A stretch of 64,000 nucleotides of DNA from Candidatus Binatia bacterium (GTDB lineage Bacteria; Desulfobacterota; Binatia; Bin18). Position numbers and translations under genes: made by a program. Positions 27,570 to 36,252 of the stretch are shown one piece after another (position 1 is the stretch's first letter; each line of letters starts with the position of its first letter). The DNA lies in the NCBI GenBank assembly GCA_022826945.1, contig JAJDTY010000052.1:1-64000 (forward strand), in the 5' to 3' direction. The notes beneath the pieces are model-generated. The model did not search any database. It was not told the origin of the DNA and worked only from the letters and a program-made list of their open reading frames with translations.

Positions 27570-29204
27570 ATGGCAAAAGTTGATGGTAATTCATTGGTCG
27601 TCAAGTCGCTCAAAGACGAAGGTGTGGATACCGTTTTCTATATCACTGGCGGGCCGATGGTCGATGTGGCCTCCAAATGTATTGAAATTGGGTTTAACTC
27701 GGTCGATGTGCGTCACGAGCAGGGAGCTTCCATGGCGGCCCACGCCTATAGCCGGGTGCTTGGCAAGCCGGGAGTGTGCTTTGCCGCCTCCGGCCCCGGT
27801 GTCACGAATCTGATTACCGGTGTTGGCAATGCGTATCTGGATGCCGTTCCGGTTGTTGCTCTGGGTGGGGCGAGTGCCATGTCCCAGGACGGTATGGGCG
27901 CGTTCCAGGAAATGGATCAGGTCGGCATGTTCAAGCCGATCACCAAAATGTCCGAGCGGATCAAAGACGCGCGTCGCATTCCGGAAATTATCAATAAAGC
28001 CTTTCGCGTAGCCACCAGCGGACAGCCAGGCCCGGTCTATGTCGATCTGCCGGGCGATGTTCTGTACCGTGTGGTTGAAGAAGAAGAGGTCACGTTTCCT
28101 AAGCGTCCCCATCAGGTCCCGCGGGTGGCCGGTGATCCGGCCTTGGTCAAGGAGGCAGTGGCGCTACTGAAGGCGGCTGAGCGGCCACTGGTGATTAGCG
28201 GGACCGGCATCATCTGGTCGGGTGCGATGCAGGAACTTCAAGAGTTCGTGGAAACGACCGGCATCCCCTTCTACACCACCCCACAGGGGCGTGGCGTTAT
28301 TCCTGAGGATCACGCCCTGAGCTTTCTGGGCGCGCGTAACCGGGCCTGGAAAGAGGCCGACGTGGTGCTGATTGTTGGTACGCGCCTCAATTTCATCCTG
28401 GGGTTTGGACAGGCCCCGCGTTTTGCGGAAGATGTCAAAATGATTCAGGTCGATATCGCGGACGAAGAGATCGGCCGCAACCGCGCGGTTGATGTCGGGA
28501 TCGTGGGTGACGCCAAGATGGTCTTGCGTCAACTGACAGACGAGGCCAGCGACTCTTTCCGGGGCAGGGACGAACTGGCCTGGATCGATACGCTCCGTGG
28601 CCATGACCAACGTTCCCAGGAAAAGATGCAGGCCATTATGCAGGCGGACACCTCGCCCATGCATCCTCTTCGCCTGTGCAAAGAGGTCCGTGACTTTATG
28701 GACCGGGATGCCATTATCGTCGTCGACGGCCACGAGATTCTCAACTTTGCACGGCAATCGGTGCCGACGAACGCTCCCGGCCACCGGGTCAACGCTGGTC
28801 CGAACGGCTGTATGGGCGTGGCCGTTCCGTTCGGACTTGGCGCAAAAGTGGCCAAACCGGACACCCAGGTCATCGTCCTCAGCGGGGACGGGTCGTTTGG
28901 CATGAACGGCATGGAAATCGACACTATGGTCCGCAAGAACATCCCGGCCATTATTGTCATCAGCAATAATGGTGGCTGGGCTGGCGCGGGGGTGATGACC
29001 GCAGGACGCGACCTGGGTTTCAGCCGGTATGATGAAATGGCCAAGGTGTTCGGGGGGCACGGTGAGTTTGTTGAAAGGCCGGAAGACATTCGGCCCGCCC
29101 TCGAACGCGCCGTTGCCTCTGGCAAGCCCGCGGTGATCAACGTCATAACCGACCCCAACGCGCGGTCGTCAACGCAGTCGTTTGCCGCCTACCGGGCAAT
29201 TTAA
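27570..29204 (+). CDS. Thiamine diphosphate-dependent enzyme (acetolactate synthase/2-hydroxyacyl-CoA lyase-like)
   Basis: 544 residues in the three-domain order Pyr, central, PP. The catalytic glutamate is in DVRHEQGASMAAHAYSR. The N-terminal domain continues with CFAASGPGVTNLITGVGNAY. The cofactor-binding GDG...N motif is GDGSFGMNGMEIDTM followed by ISNNGGWAG. The overall pattern is closer to oxalyl-CoA decarboxylase/2-hydroxyacyl-CoA lyase and large-subunit acetolactate synthase than to pyruvate decarboxylase. No small regulatory subunit is next to it, which argues against branched-chain amino acid synthesis. GGGAGGAAAGT precedes the start. Confidence 0.88.
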   Translation: MAKVDGNSLVVKSLKDEGVDTVFYITGGPMVDVASKCIEIGFNSVDVRHEQGASMAAHAYSRVLGKPGVCFAASGPGVTNLITGVGNAYLDAVPVVALGGASAMSQDGMGAFQEMDQVGMFKPITKMSERIKDARRIPEIINKAFRVATSGQPGPVYVDLPGDVLYRVVEEEEVTFPKRPHQVPRVAGDPALVKEAVALLKAAERPLVISGTGIIWSGAMQELQEFVETTGIPFYTTPQGRGVIPEDHALSFLGARNRAWKEADVVLIVGTRLNFILGFGQAPRFAEDVKMIQVDIADEEIGRNRAVDVGIVGDAKMVLRQLTDEASDSFRGRDELAWIDTLRGHDQRSQEKMQAIMQADTSPMHPLRLCKEVRDFMDRDAIIVVDGHEILNFARQSVPTNAPGHRVNAGPNGCMGVAVPFGLGAKVAKPDTQVIVLSGDGSFGMNGMEIDTMVRKNIPAIIVISNNGGWAGAGVMTAGRDLGFSRYDEMAKVFGGHGEFVERPEDIRPALERAVASGKPAVINVITDPNARSSTQSFAAYRAI

Positions 29205-29269
29205 CCTTTGGAACCGGGGTGGGCCGTTCGAGCCTGCTCCGGTCTACACTCCTCCGGGACGGTCTGTGC

Positions 29270-29848
29270 ATGGCCGACATCGAAGAAATCCTGACTTTCT
29301 GGTTTGACGAAATCCGAGACGATCTGGCCTATTTTGAAGAATACGCCCCGCGCTGGTTTGTCCAGAATGCCGACTTCGACCAACAGATCGTCCAGCGTTT
29401 CCAGGCCGACTATGAGCTGGCCGCTCAAGGTCAACTGACCCACTGGACAGAGACGGCGCGGGGCGGACTGGCGCTTATCCTGGTCCTGGATCAGTTTCCC
29501 CGCAATATGTTCCGCAACGATCCACGCGCCTTTGCGACCGACCTCCTGGCCCAGCAGATAGCGGAGCAAATGATCGCCGCGGGATTTGACCAGCAGTTGC
29601 GCTTGGCCGAGCGCTATTTCGTGTACGTCCCGTTTATGCATAGCGAGGATCGCAAACACCAGCAGCGCTCGGTACAGCTCTTTCAGCAGCTCACCGAAGA
29701 GCGCGCCTATTTTGATACTTCCTATGCGGTCAGACATCAGGAAGTGATTGACCGCTTCGGTCGGTTTCCCCACCGCAACACTGTCTTGGGTCGGGTTTCG
29801 ACGCCGGAGGAGTTGGAGTTTCTCAAGCAGTTCGGCTCCTCGTTCTAG
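29270..29848 (+). CDS. DUF924 family protein
   Basis: 192 residues with the TPR-like DUF924 signatures: ILTFWFDEI at the N-terminus, ALILVLDQFPRNMFRNDPRA in the middle, YFVYVPFMHSED and the closing GRFPHRNTVLGR. The family is cytoplasmic, helical and of unknown biochemical role. Starting at MADIEEIL removes a leader of 17 residues that overlaps only intergenic DNA. It is 65 nt after the thiamine diphosphate enzyme. Confidence 0.9.
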   Translation: MADIEEILTFWFDEIRDDLAYFEEYAPRWFVQNADFDQQIVQRFQADYELAAQGQLTHWTETARGGLALILVLDQFPRNMFRNDPRAFATDLLAQQIAEQMIAAGFDQQLRLAERYFVYVPFMHSEDRKHQQRSVQLFQQLTEERAYFDTSYAVRHQEVIDRFGRFPHRNTVLGRVSTPEELEFLKQFGSSF

Positions 29849-29959
29849 GCTGTTACCTTCTCTGGCGACGTTGCCACACGGGGTGTAGCCTTTTCTCCGC
29901 AGGGTGGCTATCCTGCCCGTCTGGTCTCCATAAATCGTCATCGTGAGGAGTTGAAACGC

Positions 29960-30955
29960 ATGGGGGAAGCCATACACGCGATTGTCATCAACAGGGTTGA
30001 GAAAAAAATCTCGTCCGAGCTGAAAGAGATCACGCTGGACGAGCTGCCAGCCGGAGATGCGACCGTCAACGTTGCCTATTCTACGCTGAACTACAAAGAC
30101 GGTCTGGCCGTTACCGGGACCGCGCCCATTGCGCGCACCTATCCCATGATTGGTGGGATCGACTTGGCCGGGACGGTCGAGTCCTCCAGTTCGCCGGCCT
30201 ATCAGCCTGGCGATAAGGTCCTGATCACCGGCTGGGAACTCAGCATGACCCACGGCGGCGGCTATGCCCAGAAACAGCGGGTCAAGTCCGAATGGCTGAC
30301 GCGCGTGCCTGACGCCTTCAGCCTCAAACAAGCCATGGCCGTAGGCACGGCCGGCTATACCGCCATGCTCTGCATCCTGGACCTGGAGCGCATGGGCGTA
30401 ACACCCGGAGAGAAAGAGGTGATTGTGACCGGTGCCGCAGGTGGCGTCGGCAGCGTAGCGGTCGCCGTGCTATCCCAGCTTGGTTACAAAGTGGCCGCGT
30501 CAACCGGACGTCCGGAACTGAGCGACTATCTCACCGGTCTGGGCGCTTCGACCATTGTTGAACGGGCAGAACTCGCCGAGCCCTCGGGCCGTCCGCTGGA
30601 CGCCGAACGCTGGGCGGGCGGTGTCGATTCCGTGGGCGGACAGACCTTGGCCTCGGTGCTGCGGGGAACCAGTTACGGTGGGGCGGTGGCGGCCTGTGGT
30701 CTGGCCGGCGGAGCTGATCTGCCGACCTCGGTTCTGCCGTTCATTCTGCGGAACGTCAGTTTGATCGGGGTGGACTCGGTGATGTGTCCCAACCCCAAAC
30801 GGCAAACGGCCTGGGACCGTCTCGCCCAGGACCTGCCGCTGGACAAGCTGGACGCCATGACCGTAGTGGAACCCATGTCAAAAGTGTTGGAACTGGCTCC
30901 GCAGATCTTGCGCGGACAGGTCCGTGGCCGCGTGGTCATTGATGTGAATGCCTGA
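29960..30955 (+). CDS. acuI: YhdH/AcuI-type NADPH-dependent acryloyl-CoA reductase
   Basis: 331-residue medium-chain reductase without the zinc-binding loop. Family markers: YSTLNYKDGLAVTG, PMIGGIDLAGTVESS, the Rossmann loop VTGAAGGVGSVAVAVL and the end GQVRGRVVIDV. YhdH/AcuI enzymes reduce acryloyl-CoA to propionyl-CoA and detoxify it. GAGGAG lies 9 nt before the ATG; a TTG three codons earlier is also possible. Context with acyl-CoA enzymes on either side agrees with short-chain acyl-CoA metabolism. The exact substrate is inferred from the family. Confidence 0.88.
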   Translation: MGEAIHAIVINRVEKKISSELKEITLDELPAGDATVNVAYSTLNYKDGLAVTGTAPIARTYPMIGGIDLAGTVESSSSPAYQPGDKVLITGWELSMTHGGGYAQKQRVKSEWLTRVPDAFSLKQAMAVGTAGYTAMLCILDLERMGVTPGEKEVIVTGAAGGVGSVAVAVLSQLGYKVAASTGRPELSDYLTGLGASTIVERAELAEPSGRPLDAERWAGGVDSVGGQTLASVLRGTSYGGAVAACGLAGGADLPTSVLPFILRNVSLIGVDSVMCPNPKRQTAWDRLAQDLPLDKLDAMTVVEPMSKVLELAPQILRGQVRGRVVIDVNA

Positions 30956-30978
30956 GCGCGACGGGAAAAGGTAGTAAC

Positions 30979-31485
30979 TTGGCCGTGACTGGTACGAATA
31001 ACGGCGCTGCCGAAGAACATCTCAGCCTTCCAGCCCGCGACCTCCACTTCCCTACTGACCGCTCCATGGGAGAGCTGTTCGTTCGGGATGGCGTGCATCG
31101 CGCGGATGACTATGCCTTCTGGGAGCCGATCGGGCGGGCGCAGGGAGGTCTGGCTATTTCCGCCGGCAAAGAGCTTCGGCTTAACGTCAACCCGCAGGCG
31201 TCCACCGATCTTTCACCCTTTCGCGCCATTCCCGCCCACGCCATTCAATACCTGCAACTCTCGGCCTCGCGGGTGAATAATGACAGCCTGGTTCACTTGG
31301 CCCATCTGACCGGGCTACGCGTGCTGTGGCTGTACGACACACGGATCAGCGACGCCGGCCTGGTGCATCTCCAAAGCCTGACCGGGCTGCGAGTGCTCAA
31401 TCTGCGCAGCACGCTGGCCAGTCGCGGCGGCATAGACGCGCTTCAGGCAAAACTGCCCAAGTGCGAGTTTCGGCGGCCGTGGTAA
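30979..31485 (+). CDS. Small leucine-rich-repeat protein
   Basis: 168 residues. The N-terminal 90 have no recognisable domain. The C-terminal 75 contain about three leucine-rich repeats of the LxxLxxLxxLxLxxTxIxDxGL type (HLTGLRVLWLYDTRISDAGL; SLTGLRVLNLRST). No signal peptide. The start is a TTG with AAAAGG upstream; a GTG two codons later is an alternative. It ends one base before the convergent VOC gene's stop. Probably a protein-protein interaction module of unknown role. Confidence 0.7.
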   Translation: MAVTGTNNGAAEEHLSLPARDLHFPTDRSMGELFVRDGVHRADDYAFWEPIGRAQGGLAISAGKELRLNVNPQASTDLSPFRAIPAHAIQYLQLSASRVNNDSLVHLAHLTGLRVLWLYDTRISDAGLVHLQSLTGLRVLNLRSTLASRGGIDALQAKLPKCEFRRPW

Positions 31486-31486
31486 T

Positions 31487-31945
31487 CTAGGGTCCTTCCA
31501 TCTCAACCAACTCCAGTACGGTCCCGTCCGGGTCTTTGAAACACACAAAGCGTGCACTCGGCGCGTCAGGGGGATCGAGCAGGACGGGCTCGGAGATAAA
31601 CTCGACACTGTGCTCTTTCAGGGTTTGGACATCGGCATCAAGATTCGTGGTGAGCAGAGCAATCCGAGCGATCCCGAGGTGGTATAGATGCGGGTAGGGC
31701 GGGTCGTTGTCTCGGGGCTCTTTCCATTCCAAGAGATCGATCAGCGGTGTGGTGGGCGAGCCCTCCAACTGGAGCAAAGCACCCCGTACAAGATACGGCG
31801 GCATACCGACCGCGGCCGCCACTTCCGGGGTGTTCCGCTCCGGTACTTCCCACATGACCTTAAACCCGAGCAACTCGTAAAACTGACGCGAACGCTCATA
31901 GTCACGACAGTTGACATTGACGTGCATCATTCCCGAGATGTGCAT
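31487..31945 (-). CDS. VOC-family (glyoxalase-like) protein
   Basis: 152 residues. HISGMMHVNVNCRDYERSRQFYELLGF and the second half TTNLDADVQTLKEH...FVCFKDPDGTVLELVEME are the paired halves of a vicinal oxygen chelate domain, with ligand positions His (MMHVN) and the final Glu (LELVE). It is distinct in sequence from the VOC gene at 9.8 kb. Substrate unknown. Upstream on the same strand is an enoyl-CoA hydratase, but a terminator-like hairpin lies between, so they are probably separate units. Confidence 0.87.
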   Translation of the reverse strand: MHISGMMHVNVNCRDYERSRQFYELLGFKVMWEVPERNTPEVAAAVGMPPYLVRGALLQLEGSPTTPLIDLLEWKEPRDNDPPYPHLYHLGIARIALLTTNLDADVQTLKEHSVEFISEPVLLDPPDAPSARFVCFKDPDGTVLELVEMEGP

Positions 31946-32000
31946 AACAGTCTCCTCGCTCTCTGCGGTGTCTTTTGAGGCCGATGGTCTTTACGAAAAA

Positions 32001-32039
32001 GAGGATATCTCTCGGAAACCAAATAGAGCTTCCGAGAGA
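32001..32039 (-). terminator. Terminator-like hairpin after enoyl-CoA hydratase
   Basis: TCTCTCGGAA (32008-32017) pairs with TTCCGAGAGA (32030-32039), a 10 bp stem with a 12 nt loop, followed on the minus strand by TATCCTCTTTTTC. It lies just after the hydratase stop. Confidence 0.55.
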
Positions 32040-32048
32040 AGAGAAAGG

Positions 32049-32870
32049 TTACTTACCCGTATAGCCGGGGTTGGTGGGGTTATCGAGCCAGTCGCGCCGT
32101 TTCTCGTACGGCAGATCGATATAGGTCTGCATGGCCAGCAGGCCGTCGTCGGACAGCATGGTTTCCAGAAAGGCCGAGCTTTCAATATCGAGTCCGGCGG
32201 CGAGGTGAGTATCGTTGCCGGCATGGACCGCGTGCTTGGCGCGGGCAACGGCAATCGGTGGGAAGTTCGCAATCTCGTGTGCGATTTCCGTGGCACGGGC
32301 GAGCGCGTCATCGGCCACTTCGTGGACCAGACCGAAATGGAGTGCTTCGTCGGGCGGGACCACGCGAGAGCGAATCACGAACTCAAGTGCGCGTCCGACC
32401 CCGATCAACCGCGACAGGCGCTGGGTGCCGCTACCGCCGGGAAGAATGCCGAGTTTGACTTCCGGAAACCCGTAGCGATAATCACCCTTCTGGCCGATAC
32501 GCAGGTCGCACGACAGGCTCAGTTCAAACCCCCCGCCCATGGTGTCTCCGTTCATGGCAACGATGATGGCCTTGGGCAGGTCGCTCAAATTCTTCAGCAT
32601 GGCATGGTAGGCGGTGGTCAGCGAGGTGCCGGCCCGGCGCATGGCTTCCCGGTCCTTGGCTAAATCAACCAGTTCTTCCACACTGTAGTGGGTAATGAAC
32701 TTGCCCTCCATCGCGCCGGTTAACACAACGGTCCGGATAGCGGGGTCGCGCCAGTCCTCGATCAGCTTCCACAACTCCTGGGTGCCTTCCGCACAGAAAT
32801 AATTCATCGGCGGGTTATGGTATTTTGCGATCACAACCCCGTCACTCTGTTCGGTCTGCCAATAGCTCAT
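32049..32870 (-). CDS. Enoyl-CoA hydratase/isomerase family protein
   Basis: 273-residue crotonase-fold protein. The CoA/oxyanion segments are EGKFITHYSVEEL and MNGDTMGGGFELSLSCDLRI. The second catalytic region PEVKLGILPGGSGTQRLSRL contains the Glu typical of hydratases. It would hydrate or isomerise an enoyl-CoA in fatty or aromatic acid breakdown. The start at MSYWQTEQSDG has AGGAGGGCTGGGC upstream. It is preceded by an independent small gene with its own terminator, so it likely has its own promoter. Confidence 0.9.
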   Translation of the reverse strand: MSYWQTEQSDGVVIAKYHNPPMNYFCAEGTQELWKLIEDWRDPAIRTVVLTGAMEGKFITHYSVEELVDLAKDREAMRRAGTSLTTAYHAMLKNLSDLPKAIIVAMNGDTMGGGFELSLSCDLRIGQKGDYRYGFPEVKLGILPGGSGTQRLSRLIGVGRALEFVIRSRVVPPDEALHFGLVHEVADDALARATEIAHEIANFPPIAVARAKHAVHAGNDTHLAAGLDIESSAFLETMLSDDGLLAMQTYIDLPYEKRRDWLDNPTNPGYTGK

Positions 32871-32949
32871 GCCCAGCCCTCCTTTGTCCGTATGGATTTT
32901 TCTGGTTGCATATGCGAGTCGTCACCGGACGGCAAGGGCTGGCTTACAC

Positions 32950-32988
32950 CGGAAAGAAAAAAAGAGCCCACCGGAGTGCGGTGGGCTC
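32950..32988 (-). terminator. Strong rho-independent terminator of the small Cys protein gene
   Basis: GAGCCCACC (32964-32972) and GGTGGGCTC (32980-32988) form a perfect 9 bp stem with a 7 nt loop, followed on the minus strand by TTTTTTTCTTTCC. Confidence 0.92.
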
Positions 32989-33029
32989 GTATGTTGTATC
33001 AACGCGAATATCGCTGGTCAGCGTCGGGC

Positions 33030-33236
33030 TTAACGGTCCGCCTTTCGGGACTTAATTGTGACGATCTTTTTCTCGGCGTCCTGAGCGGTTTCCCAGGCAT
33101 CGTGCTTGGTAGCACAGCACATCAGCACCCTGGCCAGGGTGTCCTTATGCTCGACGCCAGTGGTGTCCTGACAGGGACCACAGGACCAGAGATCCTCTTT
33201 AATGTCACTGATTTCTCCACCAATCACTTGTGGCAT
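33030..33236 (-). CDS. Small cysteine-containing protein of unknown function
   Basis: 68 residues, beginning MPQVIGGEISDIKEDLWSCG. An AGGAGG lies 5 nt before the ATG and a textbook terminator lies 41 nt after the stop, so it is an independent gene. It holds a CxxC pair (Cys19, Cys22) and a vicinal Cys40-Cys41 pair with His30 and His44 near them, compatible with zinc binding or redox activity. It has a basic C-terminus (KKIVTIKSRKADR), no signal peptide and no membrane segment. Not recognised as a known family. Confidence 0.75.
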   Translation of the reverse strand: MPQVIGGEISDIKEDLWSCGPCQDTTGVEHKDTLARVLMCCATKHDAWETAQDAEKKIVTIKSRKADR

Positions 33237-33358
33237 AATCACCTCCTATTTTTTCTTTCCTTATAGCGCAAGACCTCTTATCAGGTCCAGGGGTTGATAT
33301 CCTGGCGGGGCCGTGCAACTCAATACGCAGAGACATATCCGCAAAGGAGGAGACCAGA

Positions 33359-33655
33359 ATGAGTACAACGGTTGTTCTGTTGGAAATACAAGTCAAACCC
33401 GAATGCGTGGAAGAGGTAAAAGACTATCTGAGAGAGGCATTACCCGATACGCGGGCCTACGACGGCTGCCAGGGCATGGATGTCTACGGCAATCTTGACG
33501 ATTCGACGAATCTCGTGTTCTACGAACGCTGGGACTCTCGCGAGCACTATCAGAAATATCTGAACTGGCGGACCGAGAGAGGCGATTTTGAGAATCTCAG
33601 CTCAAAGTTGGCCAGTCCGGCGAGTATTCGGTATTACGACCGCATTGATGTGTAG
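33359..33655 (+). CDS. Antibiotic-biosynthesis-monooxygenase (ABM) family protein
   Basis: 98 residues with the dimeric ferredoxin-like fold of YgiN/ABM proteins: strand VVLLEIQVKPEC, helix with VKDYLREALPDTRAYDGC, strand NLVFYERWDS and helix HYQKYLNWRTE. Such proteins oxidise quinols or act as cofactor-free monooxygenases. AAAGGAGGAG precedes the ATG and a strong terminator follows at 33.7 kb, so it is monocistronic. Substrate unknown. Confidence 0.85.
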   Translation: MSTTVVLLEIQVKPECVEEVKDYLREALPDTRAYDGCQGMDVYGNLDDSTNLVFYERWDSREHYQKYLNWRTERGDFENLSSKLASPASIRYYDRIDV

Positions 33656-33687
33656 CGCGTTCCATCCTGGTTTTGAATTTTGAGACA

Positions 33688-33710
33688 GGCCGGCTTTGCC
33701 GGCCTTTTTT
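33688..33710 (+). terminator. Rho-independent terminator after ABM gene
   Basis: GGCCGGC-TTT-GCCGGCC followed by TTTTTT: a 7 bp GC stem with 3 nt loop and uninterrupted T tract, 33 nt after the stop codon. Confidence 0.93.
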
Positions 33711-33816
33711 GATTCAGCCACATGCAGGAACCGACTTGTCCTCACATTTAGCTGATAGCAACTTCCGCTCACACCAGCTACAATCCGGCGGCTTTGAAAC
33801 TTAAAAAGGAGGCTCT

Positions 33817-34725
33817 ATGACGCAGAAACCGGCTATCGCCTTAGTCGCCGTTGCTGGACGAAGAAAACAAACCCTGGAAGTAGCAACCCAAATCGAGCAG
33901 GAAGGCTTCAGCGGTATTTACTGTCAGAGTGTTGGCGACTGTATTGGCTTGTGCGAGGCCCTGGCCTTCGCCACCAACGAGATTCCGTTCGGGACCAGCA
34001 TTGCCAACATGTATACCCGCCATCCGTATGATTTTGCCCAAACCGCGGCCCTTATTCATGAGGTCTCGGGCGGACGCTTCCGGTTTGGCGTGGGTGTGAG
34101 TCACGGCCCGATGCTGAACCGCCTGAAAGTGAAGGCCGGCAAGCCGTTGGCCGATATGCGTCAATTTGTCTCCGATCTGCACACCAGTGTTGGCCGAAAG
34201 GATGCGCTGCCGCCCATCATCCTGGCCACCTTACGCAAGGCCATGGTCAAACTGTCGGCCGAGATTTCTCAGGGCGCAGTCTGGGCCAATGCGGCCCGGT
34301 CGCATATGGCCACATCGCTGAGCTTTCTGCCGCCGGAGAAAATGCAGGATGACAGGTTTTTTGTCGGCAATATGATTCCGACCGTTATTTCGGACGATAA
34401 AGAGGCGGCCACGAAAGTCCACCGGCGGACACTCAGCACCTATGTCCGCTTACCCAACTACCAGCAGTACTGGATCGAAGCAGGCTACGAAGAGGAAATG
34501 CAGGCCATCCAGCAGGCCATAGCCAATAAGGAAGACGAGAAGATTCCGTCCCTCATGTCTGACCGCTGGCTGAGTCAGGTCACCCTGTACGGCAGTGTGT
34601 CCGAGGTCAGAGCCGGCGTGGAAGCCTGGTATGACACCGGCCTCAAAACACCCATTCTGGTGCCCTCGTCAGCCAATGGCAACCAAATGGTTGCCTTGCA
34701 GGAAGTGATTGCGGCGTTTCGGTAG
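33817..34725 (+). CDS. Short LLM-class (F420-type) oxidoreductase
   Basis: 302 residues, shorter than the other four luciferase-like proteins in the window. Visible family segments: VATQIEQEGFSGIYCQSVGD, NEIPFGTSIANMYTRHP and HEVSGGRFRFGVGVSHGP. The substrate loop region after residue 110 is reduced. AAAAAGGAGG precedes the ATG and a terminator separates it from the gene before. It is probably a deazaflavin-dependent reductase or oxidase; substrate unknown. Confidence 0.88.
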   Translation: MTQKPAIALVAVAGRRKQTLEVATQIEQEGFSGIYCQSVGDCIGLCEALAFATNEIPFGTSIANMYTRHPYDFAQTAALIHEVSGGRFRFGVGVSHGPMLNRLKVKAGKPLADMRQFVSDLHTSVGRKDALPPIILATLRKAMVKLSAEISQGAVWANAARSHMATSLSFLPPEKMQDDRFFVGNMIPTVISDDKEAATKVHRRTLSTYVRLPNYQQYWIEAGYEEEMQAIQQAIANKEDEKIPSLMSDRWLSQVTLYGSVSEVRAGVEAWYDTGLKTPILVPSSANGNQMVALQEVIAAFR

Positions 34726-34841
34726 GGGGTGGAGTAATCATCGGTTCTCCTCGTGCGGATTTGCTACTGCCGGACCGGGAGGCTGATTCTCGGCCCGGGG
34801 CAGGCGTGCTAGCCTGCACGCCACTGAACCACGCCTGTAGC

Positions 34842-34907
34842 GCTTTCATTGTGATGTTGAACGTTTCTTTGCCGTTTCCCCGCACCCCTCCAGCTTCCAT
34901 TGTGATG
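34842..34907 (+). repeat. Direct repeat pair upstream of the nuclease-like gene
   Basis: GCTTTCATTGTGATG (34842-34856) and GCTTCCATTGTGATG (34893-34907) match at 14 of 15 positions and are 51 nt apart, 60-125 nt before the nuclease-like gene. They could be paired regulator sites; nothing else supports that. Confidence 0.35.
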
Positions 34908-34966
34908 CTCGCTGAAAAAGTACCTGAAACAATCAAAGACACTCAGATACAAAGAGGCGTGAATAA

Positions 34967-36205
34967 ATGGACCGCTCAAACCTGTTTAATCCCTTTGAAT
35001 CGCGCTCTAGGCAGCATGAAGACCGTTTGACGTGGGCATTTCTCGTAGCTCTCAAATACGATCCATTCTTGCAGAACTTCCTGCGTGAACTGGTGGAGTC
35101 GCGGCTACCTTTGGAGCATCGGGAGTACAGCAGCTCTTGGGAGCCTGCACGCGTCTCAACGCAGACCAAGTGGATTGAATCTACCACCAACTTCCTCGTT
35201 TCCGTCCTCCTTACCGACCTTACCGACGCACATATTCAGGAGGAAATAAGGGTCGAGTGGTCAGATCGTGAGCCACGGTACGATGGAGTTATCGAATATC
35301 CAAACGGGCTAACCTTGGTCGTTGAAAATAAGCCCGCTCATGGCGATGTACGGGAAGAACAGTTGTCTCCGAGCCGAGATTCGCTCCTGGGTGATGTTAA
35401 CGATGTCACGCTGCACGGTTCGGCGATATGCTTAGAATGGTCGGAAGTATTGGAAGGGGTGCTTAAGTACACGGACTCCAGAATCGCGCCTTTCAGCAAC
35501 CGCGAAATCGCCCGTGATTTCCTGTCGTTCGTGGAGGAGGTCCACCCTGGGTTGACTCCCTACCGCACCTTCAAACTTTGCGGTGAGAGACCTGAAGCTC
35601 TACAGAGGAGGAAGAGTCTTCTATTAGATGATCTAGCGAAGAAGATAGACAAGGCAGATGTAGAAAGCCAGGACTGGTACTTATTCCGACCGGGCAAGAT
35701 TGCTGAGAGAGTTATGATTCAGATCGAATCCTGGAAACTCAAGGTAGTGCTTGCCCCGGCAGACACCGTCAGCCAAGCTCGCCGTTTCTATGACGCGGTG
35801 GACAAGACGGCTTTTCTCTCTTTGAAAGAGTGGAAGGTCGAACCCAATCTCCATTTCTCTTTTGTGAGCAAGCACTTGATCTGGGCTGGAACTGATTGGG
35901 AAACTTGCGAGTACTTGGATTACTTTTCAGATAAGTCGTCGTATGGGCAAATGGACCGGGACGATCTGCTACCCTTGGCCGAACAATGGGAACGCGAAGG
36001 CCTCATCAGGTCGGAGGATCGAGACAAAATCAAAGGCCAATTCTCCAACACGAAGCGGCGGAATCTCAATGTCGTCCCAGGGCTCTCGGTCTCTCGTGAA
36101 TGGGACCTCGATACCGTGATCGAATTGGAAGAGCGCAGAGAACTCGAAGCATATATTATTGATACGCTTGCTACCCCCCTCGCAACGTGGGGAGAAACGC
36201 TGTAG
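34967..36205 (+). CDS. PD-(D/E)XK nuclease-superfamily-like protein
   Basis: 412 residues. The core motif is Asp106 in PRYDGVIEY, then strand LTLVVENKP with Glu120-x-Lys122, the D-(E)xK arrangement of restriction-endonuclease-fold proteins. Glu18 in the first helix (RQHEDRLTWAFL) may complete the site. C-terminal to about residue 230 there is no recognised domain. It has no modification or other defence genes beside it and no clear operon partner. Its codon use looks less GC-rich than its neighbours (for example many AAA, ATT and AGA codons), hinting at horizontal origin. It may be a lone defence or repair nuclease; function is not established. Confidence 0.65.
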   Translation: MDRSNLFNPFESRSRQHEDRLTWAFLVALKYDPFLQNFLRELVESRLPLEHREYSSSWEPARVSTQTKWIESTTNFLVSVLLTDLTDAHIQEEIRVEWSDREPRYDGVIEYPNGLTLVVENKPAHGDVREEQLSPSRDSLLGDVNDVTLHGSAICLEWSEVLEGVLKYTDSRIAPFSNREIARDFLSFVEEVHPGLTPYRTFKLCGERPEALQRRKSLLLDDLAKKIDKADVESQDWYLFRPGKIAERVMIQIESWKLKVVLAPADTVSQARRFYDAVDKTAFLSLKEWKVEPNLHFSFVSKHLIWAGTDWETCEYLDYFSDKSSYGQMDRDDLLPLAEQWEREGLIRSEDRDKIKGQFSNTKRRNLNVVPGLSVSREWDLDTVIELEERRELEAYIIDTLATPLATWGETL

Positions 36206-36252
36206 GGCATAGGCGAATCTTTCGTTGCCCATAGGCTGCTTCTCCCACGCGT

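Noticed and set aside
28164..30331. Long minus-strand frames (298 and 376 codons) under the ThDP enzyme, DUF924 and AcuI genes
   Set aside because: They are antisense to genes with clear catalytic motifs and have no recognisable domains or ribosome sites.
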